A stretch of DNA of 16,602 bases, from contig CAXIAD010000062.1 of the NCBI GenBank assembly GCA_964021645.1, positions 1 to 16,602 on the forward strand. Reading direction: 5' to 3'. The DNA comes from CANLDA01 sp964021645. GTDB lineage: Bacteria > Pseudomonadota > Alphaproteobacteria > Rhodobacterales > Rhodobacteraceae. Made by a program: the position numbers and the translations under genes. Positions within the stretch are counted from its first letter, which is position 1. Every line of letters starts with the position of its first letter. Positions 1 to 6,998 of this stretch are shown piece by piece. The notes beneath the pieces were generated by a model, which did not search any database, had not been told where the DNA came from, and saw nothing but the letters and a program-made list of their open reading frames with translations.

Positions 1-6
1 GTAAGC

Positions 7-2454
7 TCATGTTGCACCTGCTGCATCTGTTCTGGGTTTGAGGCTTTGGGGATCATAGGCCGCCTCGCCCAAAACGCGGGCGGCGCGGGGTTGGCCGTGA
101 ATGACGACCTCAAGCGATGTTCCCGGTGTGGCCGCTGTGGGTTTGATATAGGCAAAGGCAAGGATTTTACCGACTGTTGGCCCATAGGCGATTGAGGCCG
201 TTGAGCCAACGACAACGCCATCATGCAACACCGCCTCGCCGCCATGACCATCAGCGATGCCGTCGGGTTCGATTTCCAGATAGGCGCAGACCCATGGCGC
301 ATCGGTATTTAGGGTTTTGTCGCGGCCCAAATATTCCTTATCTGTGCGGGCAAAGCGTAGGACATCTGCCTCGGCCAGTGTCACCTCATTGGTGAGTTCG
401 CCCGCGCCCTTAAAGCCCTTTTCCATCCGCATGACGTTCATGGCAAAACTGCCATAGTTGGTAGTGTCATGCGTTGTACCTGCGGCCCAAAGGGCGTTGT
501 AAACATCTAGACAGGCAGCGTTTGGCATGTGTAATTCCCAACCAAGTTCACCCGCATAAGACATGCGAAAGGCCCAAACCATGTGGCCCGCAATGGTGAT
601 CTCCTGTGCCGAAAGCCACCGAAAGCCCGCATTACTAAGGTCGGCATTGGTGCAGGCGGCCAAGACATCGCGCGCTCGTGGGCCATTCAGCGACAGGGCC
701 GACCAATCGGGTGAAAGGGCAGTGATTGCAACGTCTTCGGCTACACGCTGTTGATCCAGATGATCAAGCAGGCGCTGCTCAAAGAAGGCCGCACAAACAA
801 GATAGAATTTGTCATCAGCCATGCGCACGATGGTTGTTTCCAGCTCAATCCGGCCCCGACGATTTAGCATATGGGTTAGCGTGATGGAGCCGGTTTTTTG
901 CGGCATACGGTTGGCCGTTAGCCTGTCCAGCAGCGCATAGGCATCTGGGCCCTCAATCAGCACTTTGGTAAAGGCGGTGACATCCATAATGCCGACCGCG
1001 TCGCGCACGGCCTTAACCTCAAGCGCGACCATATCATCGGCAACTGTGCGATTGAAGGAATAGGCATCCTGCTGGGCGACACCGTCGCGGGCAAACCAGC
1101 GGGGGCGCTCAAATCCATAGACCTCTTCATGCACGGCACCCCGTGATTTCAGCAGCTCATATAGGGGGGAGGGTTTGATCGGACGCCCCGCAAGGCGGTT
1201 GAAATGCGGAAAGGGGATTTCGTGACGCAGGCAATAATCCTCTTCGGCTTTGACAACCTGCCATTCTTTGGTGGCATAGCTACCAAAGCGGCGCGGATCA
1301 TAGTCGCGCATGGAAATATCGGCCGCCCCATGTACCATCCAGCGCGCCAATTCGCGGGTCAGGCCGGGGCCCCAACCGATGCCAATTTGTGTTCCACAAC
1401 AGCACCAATAGTTACGCACACCGGGGGCCGGACCGATCAGGGGATTGCCGTCTGGGGGATGGCTGATGGCACCGTGCACCTCGCGCTGAATGCCCAGATC
1501 CGCAAAGATCGGCATGCGGTTCATGCTTTCCTCAAGATAGGGCATAATGCGGTCATAATCCGCATCAAACAGCCAGTTTTCGTAATCCCACGGGCAATGA
1601 TCGTGCCAAACCGAATTGGGGTTCTCTTTCTCATAGATCCCGATGAGGCCACGTTTTTGTTCCATCCGGATGTAGCCCGAGACCTTTTTGTCGTCACGAA
1701 TAACGGGCAGCTCTTTTTCCAGCGCCTCAAATTCTGGCACGGGTTCGGTGACGAAATAGTGGTGCGTCATGGATGTCATCGGCAGTTGCAGCCCCGACCA
1801 TTCGCCCATTTGTCGCGCATAGGTGCCGCCCGCATTGACGACATGTTCGCAGGTGATTGTGCCCTTGTCTGTTTCAACGCGCCACTCGCCGCTTGGCATC
1901 TGCGTGATGTTTGTCGCGCGACATTGGCGGATGATATTCACGCCCTTTTGGCGGGCCCCTGCGGCCATCGCCATGGTCACATTGGTGGGGTCAACGTGGC
2001 CATCATCTGGCGTATAAAGCGCGCCCAATACGCCGTCCAAATTATAAAACGGGTGCAGTTCGGCGACTTTTTCAGGGCCCACCAATTCGATATTGAACCC
2101 TAATGACCGACCAACCGATAACGTGTGGCGCAGCCAGTCCATCTCATCCGTTGTATAGGCCAACCGAAAGGAACCGCAGCCATGCCATGTGACCGGCTGA
2201 CCTGTCTCGGCCTCAAGCGCACCGGAATAAAGCCCGATGTTATAGTCAACGCATTTTCCCAACCCAAAGCTGGAGGTGGAATGGGTGATTTGCCCAGCCG
2301 CATGCCATGTGCTGCCCGAGGTCAGCTCTGCCTTTTCCAGCAGGACCGTGTCCCCCCCCCACCCCTCATGACCAAGGTGATAGGCAAGGCCCACACCCAT
2401 GACGCCGCCACCGACAATAACAACGCGCGCAGTGCTGGGGAATTTGTTCGCCAC
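7..2454 (-). CDS. FAD-dependent dehydrogenase with C-terminal GcvT domain (dimethylglycine/sarcosine dehydrogenase-like)
   Basis: Predicted to oxidise an N-methyl group of a secondary or tertiary amine and transfer the one-carbon unit to tetrahydrofolate in the cytoplasm. The 815-residue protein has an N-terminal Rossmann dinucleotide site (GGGVMG, residues 15-20) and TWHAAG at 49-54; in dimethylglycine and sarcosine dehydrogenases the His of this motif (here H51) carries FAD covalently. The FAD domain ends around DGNPLIGPAPG (335-345). A GcvT/aminomethyltransferase-type region fills about 430-810, including the MRMEKGFKGAGEL segment. Length and domain order match that family. The start is GTG at 2454, with AAGGA 8 bases upstream. 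It is divergent from the RpiR gene, with 66 bp between them. Oddities are a run of nine G in codons 32-35 and three consecutive cysteines at 351-353. Exact substrate unknown; family assignment is strong, substrate is inference. Confidence 0.9.
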   Translation of the reverse strand: MANKFPSTARVVIVGGGVMGVGLAYHLGHEGWGGDTVLLEKAELTSGSTWHAAGQITHSTSSFGLGKCVDYNIGLYSGALEAETGQPVTWHGCGSFRLAYTTDEMDWLRHTLSVGRSLGFNIELVGPEKVAELHPFYNLDGVLGALYTPDDGHVDPTNVTMAMAAGARQKGVNIIRQCRATNITQMPSGEWRVETDKGTITCEHVVNAGGTYARQMGEWSGLQLPMTSMTHHYFVTEPVPEFEALEKELPVIRDDKKVSGYIRMEQKRGLIGIYEKENPNSVWHDHCPWDYENWLFDADYDRIMPYLEESMNRMPIFADLGIQREVHGAISHPPDGNPLIGPAPGVRNYWCCCGTQIGIGWGPGLTRELARWMVHGAADISMRDYDPRRFGSYATKEWQVVKAEEDYCLRHEIPFPHFNRLAGRPIKPSPLYELLKSRGAVHEEVYGFERPRWFARDGVAQQDAYSFNRTVADDMVALEVKAVRDAVGIMDVTAFTKVLIEGPDAYALLDRLTANRMPQKTGSITLTHMLNRRGRIELETTIVRMADDKFYLVCAAFFEQRLLDHLDQQRVAEDVAITALSPDWSALSLNGPRARDVLAACTNADLSNAGFRWLSAQEITIAGHMVWAFRMSYAGELGWELHMPNAACLDVYNALWAAGTTHDTTNYGSFAMNVMRMEKGFKGAGELTNEVTLAEADVLRFARTDKEYLGRDKTLNTDAPWVCAYLEIEPDGIADGHGGEAVLHDGVVVGSTASIAYGPTVGKILAFAYIKPTAATPGTSLEVVIHGQPRAARVLGEAAYDPQSLKPRTDAAGAT

Positions 2455-2520
2455 AGGGTCAATCCTTTGAGTCGTTTTTTCTCTCGACAGGCTAATCGGA
2501 CATAAGTACCATCGTCAACT
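2455..2520. promoter_or_regulatory. Divergent intergenic region between the FAD/GcvT gene and the RpiR gene
   Basis: This 66-bp gap must hold the promoters of both divergent transcription units and is the natural place for the RpiR operator. On the minus strand the ribosome binding site AAGGA lies just upstream of the GTG start at 2454. There is no clear purine-rich ribosome binding site before the ATG at 2521. I do not see a convincing palindromic operator or a clear -35/-10 pair. Confidence 0.5.
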
Positions 2521-3408
2521 ATGAATGGGACAAATGTATCAAGCACGATTCTTGGCCGCCTTGCGGATGAACTTTCTGAGCTAACGCCAGAGGCGCGTAA
2601 GGCTGCGACCTATGTGTTGGAGAACCCGCGTGATGTGGGGGTATCCACCGTGCGAGAGATCGCCGAGGCGGCCAACGTAAAACCCAACACCGTTGTGCGC
2701 ATGGCGCGGCAGGTCGGTTTTGAGGGTTATGAGGATTTTCGCGCACCGTTTCGGGACGCCATCCGCCGGGGGGCCGCTGATTTCCCGGATCGCGCACGCT
2801 GGTTGCAGGACATTCGCAAATCTGGCGATTTGGGCGGGCTATATGCCGACATGGTGCGCGATATGCTATCCAATGTCGAAGAAACCTTTGCTGCGATTTC
2901 CACCGCCGAGCTAAAGGCCGCAGCCGAGGCGATTTGGGCCTCACGCAGTGTGTTCACATTGGGCGTTGGTGTGAATAATGCCAGTGCGCGCAATTTCACC
3001 TATCTTGCCTCGACCGGGATGGTGCAGTTTCATGCAATTCCACGCCCCGGTTCCACGCCTGTTGATGATCTGGCATGGGCAGACAAGCGCGACGTTTTGA
3101 TCGCTATCACCTGCAAACCCTACGGCACGTAGGTTGTTGAGGCCGTCAAAATCGCACGCGAACAGGGCATGACCATCGTTGCCCTGTCAGACAGCCCCGC
3201 CAGCCCCATCATTCGCATGGCCGATCACGGTTTTGTCGTATCGGTTGAGACGCCGCAGTTTTTCCCATCTTCGGTCAGCATCATCGCCCTGCTTGAGACA
3301 TTGCTGTCGTTCGTTGTTGCCGTCGCAAGTGATGAGATCGTTGAACGGGTAGAAACCTTTCACAAACGCCGTCACCAGCTGGGCATGTATGATGAGGATC
3401 AGAAATGA
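2521..3408 (+). pseudogene. MurR/RpiR family transcriptional regulator interrupted by an in-frame TAG
   Basis: Read through, this frame gives a typical RpiR-family regulator of about 295 residues: an N-terminal helix-turn-helix domain (about 10-85, with VSTVREIAEAANVKPNTVVR at 40-59) and a SIS sugar/effector-binding domain (about 125-265). Codon 204, at 3130-3132, is TAG. The same frame continues after it without interruption (VVEAVKIAREQGMTIVALSD and on), which is the second half of the SIS domain. One substitution from CAG, GAG or AAG would explain it. As written, a 203-residue protein keeps the DNA-binding domain but loses half of its sensor. A possible reinitiation ATG is at 3169 in the same frame. 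The true stop overlaps the next start (ATGA, 3405-3408), so the gene belongs to the operon. RpiR proteins normally respond to a pathway metabolite; here the target is presumably this locus. A sequencing error is the main alternative. Confidence 0.85.
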
Positions 3409-4502
3409 GCGAACCGGTTAAGTCATTGGCAGCGCGGTATTATACTGATCCGCAGGTATTTCGGGTGGAAACCGAGGGGCTGCTGGCGCGGACCTGGCAA
3501 TTTGGCTGCCATACCTCTGAACTGGCAGAAATTGGCGATTATTCAACGTTTGAGATCGCAGGCGAAAGCCTGTTTGCGATCCGGGGGCGGGACAGCAAAA
3601 TCCGGGTATTTTACAATGTTTGCCAGCACCGCGCGCATCAGCTTGTGGAGGGTGCAGGCAACACGCGGGTCGTGGTTTGCCCCTATCACGCCTGGACCTA
3701 TGAACTAACGGGTGAATTGCGCGCCGGGCCTAACATCAAGGCGGTTGAGGGGCTGGATAAATCAAGCATCTGCCTGAACGAGGTGCGCGCCGAGGAGTTC
3801 GTTGGTTTTTTGTTCATCAACCTTGATCCTGATGCCGCCCCGATGGAGGAATGGTTCCCAAATGCGCGGGCAGAGTTGACTGAATGGGTGCCCAACTGGG
3901 CCGATCTGAAACCGATCGAATGGGTAGATATCCCTGAGAATTGCAACTGGAAAGTCTCGGTCGAGAACTACTCAGAATGCTACCATTGCTCGCTTAATCA
4001 TCCGACATTTGCCAATGGCGTGGTCAAGCCTGAAACATACGATATCCAACCCCAAGGCATGTGCCTGCGCCACACCACCGAATGCCAAAGTCTGGAGGAT
4101 ATGACCTATGATATCCAATCAGGTTTTGATCATCACGATGAATATTCCAGTTGGTTTTTGTGGCCGATGTTCTCCTTTCAGGTATACCCCGGCAATATCC
4201 TAAACACCTATCATTGGCGCGCGATTGATGCGGGTCATGTGGTCGTGTGGCGCGGGTGGTATTCGGTTGGCGGGGTTGAGGATGCCAAGGTGCGCCTGCT
4301 TGCCAAACAAGACCGCGAAACCACCGTTGAGGAGGATATTCATTTGGTTGAATCCGTCCAACGTGGCCTAGGATCACGTGGATATCGGCCCGGCCCATTG
4401 GTCATAGACCCCTGTGGCGGCGTAAATTCAGAGCACCCGGTAATGCACCTGCAAAAATGGATGAAGGAAGCGATTGATGGCCACCAATCTGGCGATGCCT
4501 AG
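3405..4502 (+). CDS. Rieske aromatic-ring-hydroxylating-type oxygenase, alpha subunit (GbcA/CntA-like)
   Basis: A 365-residue cytoplasmic oxygenase. The Rieske [2Fe-2S] motif is C73-x-H75 and C92-x2-H95 (CQHRAH, CPYHAW). The mononuclear iron site is NYSECYHCSLNHP at 188-200, with H194 and H199 as ligands and D311 (VEEDIHLVES) the likely third. The residue bridging the two centres is Glu (E191), not the Asp of classical naphthalene-type dioxygenases. Carnitine oxygenase CntA also has Glu there, and glycine betaine (GbcA) and stachydrine demethylases are its relatives. This supports oxidative N-demethylation of a quaternary amine, releasing formaldehyde. It starts at an ATGA overlap with the RpiR gene and overlaps the next gene by 26 bp. 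No reductase component lies in the window, so electrons must come from elsewhere. Family strong; substrate inferred. Confidence 0.9.
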   Translation: MSEPVKSLAARYYTDPQVFRVETEGLLARTWQFGCHTSELAEIGDYSTFEIAGESLFAIRGRDSKIRVFYNVCQHRAHQLVEGAGNTRVVVCPYHAWTYELTGELRAGPNIKAVEGLDKSSICLNEVRAEEFVGFLFINLDPDAAPMEEWFPNARAELTEWVPNWADLKPIEWVDIPENCNWKVSVENYSECYHCSLNHPTFANGVVKPETYDIQPQGMCLRHTTECQSLEDMTYDIQSGFDHHDEYSSWFLWPMFSFQVYPGNILNTYHWRAIDAGHVVVWRGWYSVGGVEDAKVRLLAKQDRETTVEEDIHLVESVQRGLGSRGYRPGPLVIDPCGGVNSEHPVMHLQKWMKEAIDGHQSGDA

Positions 4503-5313
4503 CCAATGGACAGAAGAACAGAAGCTTTTCCCCCAACAGGTTGGTTTTACCTGCCCCCCGTTTGATTTTGATGCTGGCCCGTCAGATTTCCTGCGGATGA
4601 GCCCCGAAAGCGTGGGTGTGCATGGCTGGATGCTGCATGTGCCCGATTATGTGCACGGGTTGGATCAACGCAAAAAGAACTTTGGCATGCTGGAGGATTT
4701 CGTGCATTGCATGTCCCGCAATGGCGTCGATGTTTGTGGGCAGGTTGGCTCCAACTGGGTGCATGCCAGCGGGTTGGGCGTTGACGGTATTCGCCAGCAT
4801 TGCGCGGATTTATCTGAGAAATATCAGATCCGTTTCCACATGGCCGGATACGCAATGGTCGAGGCATTGCGCGCCATGAACGTCGAAAAGGTCGCGCTGA
4901 ACGGCGCGTATCATTGGCCGGAATGGTGGCAGGGCACGGCGGGGTTTCTGCGCGAGGCCGGGTTTGATGTGCTTTGGGCGGGGAATTTTGTCGATCAGGG
5001 CTGGTTCCCAGATCAGGAGGCGGTGAACGCGAAACGGTGGATTTTTGACGGTGATCTGTTTGAGAAAAGCTTCTCTTATGTCGCTGATAAAGCCCCGGAT
5101 GCCGACGCCTATTTGATCAACGGCATGTGTAATTTTCGCAGTGGTCCAAATGGGTTGCCACAACGCCCCCTGCACCTTGCGCGCAAGGTAGAGGGCATGC
5201 TGGGCAAGCCGATTATTGGCCATGATATCGCCCTGTATTGGCGGATCATGAAGGATCTGAATATCGCCCCGACCACGCCACAAGGACGGTTGTTGGAGAG
5301 CTTGCATGCATAA
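4477..5313 (+). CDS. Asp/Glu racemase superfamily protein (maleate isomerase/arylmalonate decarboxylase-like)
   Basis: A 278-residue protein resembling the maleate isomerase/arylmalonate decarboxylase branch of the Asp/Glu racemase superfamily. Members bind small carboxylates between two pseudo-symmetric halves and use one or two cysteines. The C-terminal cysteine is seen as C218 in INGMCNFRSG. The equivalent N-terminal segment reads VGSNWVHASG (90-99) and has no cysteine, which recalls the single-cysteine arrangement of arylmalonate decarboxylase more than two-cysteine racemases or isomerases. The ATG at 4477 was chosen over a TTG at 4474 and an ATG at 4495 because AAGGAAG (4464-4470) is correctly spaced before it. 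It overlaps the Rieske gene by 26 bp and the next gene by 8 bp, indicating translational coupling. Function within the pathway is unknown; decarboxylation or isomerisation of a carboxylic intermediate is inference. Family call moderately sure. Confidence 0.75.
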   Translation: MATNLAMPSQWTEEQKLFPQQVGFTCPPFDFDAGPSDFLRMSPESVGVHGWMLHVPDYVHGLDQRKKNFGMLEDFVHCMSRNGVDVCGQVGSNWVHASGLGVDGIRQHCADLSEKYQIRFHMAGYAMVEALRAMNVEKVALNGAYHWPEWWQGTAGFLREAGFDVLWAGNFVDQGWFPDQEAVNAKRWIFDGDLFEKSFSYVADKAPDADAYLINGMCNFRSGPNGLPQRPLHLARKVEGMLGKPIIGHDIALYWRIMKDLNIAPTTPQGRLLESLHA

Positions 5314-6046
5314 GATCGTCGCCCTTTGGGCTGTACCGCGTTCCACCTCGACTGCCTTTGAATGGATGATGCGCCAGCGCGGTGATCTGGATTGCCTGCA
5401 TGAGCCATTTGGCGAGGCATGGTATCAGGGCGAAGACCCGTTTTGGCCCCGCTATAAGGCGGGTGAAAAGACCACCGAGGGCCTAACAATCGAAAGCGTT
5501 TGGGAGGACATTCAAGCGCGCGCAGAGGTTGGCCCGGTTTTCCTCAAGGATTTTCCGCATTACATCAACCACATGTGGACGCCAGAGTTCCTGTCGCGGT
5601 TCACCCATGCCTTTCTGATCCGCGATCCGGCCAAAACGATCTCCTCAATGTATAATAAATGGCCCGATTTTGATGAGCTGGAGGTCGGATTTCCAGAACA
5701 GCGCGCCTTGTTTGATTTGGTGACAGCATTGAATGGGACGCCACCGCCAGTGATTGACAGCGATGACATGTTGGAAGACCCAGCGGCCATGGTCGCGCGC
5801 TTTTGCGAGGTGGTCGACATCCCGTTTCTACCTGATGCGTTAAGCTGGGAAGCAGGGGCTGACACGGGGGATTATAGCTGGTGGGATGGTGGCAGCTTTC
5901 ACGCCAATCTAAAGGCCTCAACCGGGTTGGAACCACAGGTGCGCCGGTACGTTGAGGTCGCAGATGCGCCAGACCGGGTAAGGCGCGTTCATCGGCGCAT
6001 GAAACCGCATTATGATCATCTGTATCAGCATCGTTTGCGGCCCTGA
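5306..6046 (+). CDS. Sulfotransferase-fold family protein
   Basis: A 246-residue protein with an N-terminal ALWAVPRSTSTAFEWMM segment (6-22) containing the PRSxST phosphate-binding loop of the sulfotransferase-like P-loop family, where the 5'-phosphosulfate of PAPS binds. A second element, FLIRDPAKTISSMY (103-116), matches the R...S 3'-phosphate-binding motif. No signal peptide or membrane segment is visible, so it is probably cytoplasmic. It starts 8 bp inside the end of the racemase-like gene. If a true sulfotransferase, it would sulfate a hydroxyl or amine of a pathway compound, but many bacterial members of this family have no known acceptor and some may not use PAPS. Its presence in a demethylation operon is unexpected. 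Family likely, activity uncertain. Confidence 0.75.
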   Translation: MHKIVALWAVPRSTSTAFEWMMRQRGDLDCLHEPFGEAWYQGEDPFWPRYKAGEKTTEGLTIESVWEDIQARAEVGPVFLKDFPHYINHMWTPEFLSRFTHAFLIRDPAKTISSMYNKWPDFDELEVGFPEQRALFDLVTALNGTPPPVIDSDDMLEDPAAMVARFCEVVDIPFLPDALSWEAGADTGDYSWWDGGSFHANLKASTGLEPQVRRYVEVADAPDRVRRVHRRMKPHYDHLYQHRLRP

Positions 6047-6099
6047 CACTCAGGTGCTCACAGAGCGATTTCAACCAAATCAACGTGAGAGGCAAAGAG

Positions 6100-6483
6100 A
6101 TGAGCGCATTTGACGAAGACCTATTTCTCAAGGGGTTAGAACAGCGCAAGGCAACATTAGGTGCGCAGTATGTGGAAAATAACCTTGCAGCGGCGGATGA
6201 TTTTTCCAGACCGTTCCAAGAGGCCATGACCGCGTGGTGTTGGGGCTTTGGCTGGGGGGATGATGTGATCGACGCCAAGACACGATCCATGATGAACCTG
6301 TCCATGATCGGCGCGCTGGGAAAGATGCATGAATGGGAAATCCATTGCCGTGGGGCCATCACAAACGGTGTCTCAACCGAAGAAATTCGCGCCATTATCC
6401 ACGTCATCGGGATATATTGCGGCGTGCCACAAGCGCTTGAATGTTTCCGCGTTGCGCGCAAGGTCATTGACGAGGGAAAATAG
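6100..6483 (+). CDS. Carboxymuconolactone decarboxylase (PcaC) family protein
   Basis: A 127-residue all-helical protein of the carboxymuconolactone decarboxylase family. Visible conserved parts are the WCWGFGWGDDVIDAKTRSM segment (46-64), ALGKMHEWEIHCRGAITNGV (72-91) and EEIRAIIHVIGIYCGVPQA (94-112), which correspond to the PcaC-type motifs. It lacks the CxxC redox motif of the AhpD branch in the usual place, so decarboxylase- or isomerase-like chemistry is more likely than peroxidase activity. The ATG at 6100 was chosen over GTG at 6085 because GAGAGG (6087-6092) sits seven bases before it. The 53-bp gap to the preceding gene suggests the same operon. True beta-ketoadipate pathway function is not supported by any neighbour, so the substrate is unknown. 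Confidence 0.85.
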   Translation: MSAFDEDLFLKGLEQRKATLGAQYVENNLAAADDFSRPFQEAMTAWCWGFGWGDDVIDAKTRSMMNLSMIGALGKMHEWEIHCRGAITNGVSTEEIRAIIHVIGIYCGVPQALECFRVARKVIDEGK

Positions 6484-6574
6484 AACGGGCGTGGGATACG
6501 CGGTGGCGCGCCATCTGGCATCATCGGGGAAATGTGATAAACGGACGAGAGACAAAACCAGAAGGTATCCCCAC

Positions 6575-6928
6575 ATGAGCACCATCACCCGCATTGAACC
6601 CGGCATCCGGTCAAGCCGCGTCGTCATTCACGCAGGTACAATGTATCTGTCCGGCCAAGTTGGCAACGCTGAGGACAACATTGCCCAGCAAACGCAGACC
6701 TGCCTTGATAAGGTTGAGGCGATCCTGACTGAAAACGGGTCTGACAGAGAACATTTGCTGCAAACCACGATTTGGTTGCGCGATATGTCTGATTTCGCAG
6801 CGATGAATGAGGTTTGGAATGCATGGGTACCAGAGGGCCATGCGCCTGCTCGTGCATGTGGTGAGGCCAAGCTGGCGCGCGAGGCGCTGTTGGTCGAGAT
6901 CATCGTGACAGCCGCTGTAAAAGGCTAA
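6575..6928 (+). CDS. RidA/YjgF family protein (enamine/imine deaminase-like)
   Basis: A 117-residue RidA-family protein. RidA hydrolyses reactive 2-aminoacrylate-type enamines and imines to keto acids and ammonia, usually as a cytoplasmic trimer. The signature lies in HAPARACGEAKLAREALLVEI (89-108 region): R93 corresponds to the substrate-binding arginine and E108 to the conserved acidic residue of E. coli RidA. The family-typical ILTENGSDREHLLQTTIWL segment precedes it. The ATG at 6575 has GAAGG nine bases upstream; the open frame extends further 5' but that part is not family-like. It is the last gene of the plus-strand run, 91 bp after the carboxymuconolactone decarboxylase-family gene. 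In this context it may clear an imine formed when the demethylated amine is oxidised; that is inference. Confidence 0.88.
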   Translation: MSTITRIEPGIRSSRVVIHAGTMYLSGQVGNAEDNIAQQTQTCLDKVEAILTENGSDREHLLQTTIWLRDMSDFAAMNEVWNAWVPEGHAPARACGEAKLAREALLVEIIVTAAVKG

Positions 6929-6940
6929 GATCACGCAGTC

Positions 6941-6980
6941 AAAAATTGCCAGCGCCCCGACATGCCACGAGGCGCTGGTA
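6941..6980 (-). terminator. Rho-independent terminator between the convergent RidA and Ldh2 genes
   Basis: CCAGCGCC (6949-6956) pairs perfectly with GGCGCTGG (6971-6978) around a 14-base loop, and the stem can extend by a G-U and a T-A pair. On the minus strand the stem is followed by CAATTTTTG, giving the T tract for termination of the Ldh2-family gene, whose stop is at 6999. The T tract is poor in the plus direction, but the same stem could also help end the RidA transcript. Confidence 0.75.
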
Positions 6981-6998
6981 CCCAATATTTGCCCCGCC

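Noticed and set aside
1204..2103. A 299-codon plus-strand open frame
   Set aside because: It lies wholly antisense to the FAD/GcvT gene, has no family-like features, and is explained by the GC-rich codon use of the real gene.
3130..3132. TAG as a programmed pyrrolysine codon, suggested by the methylamine theme
   Set aside because: It sits in a regulator, not in a methyltransferase; no pylT or pylS-like gene is present, and Rhodobacterales are not known to encode pyrrolysine.
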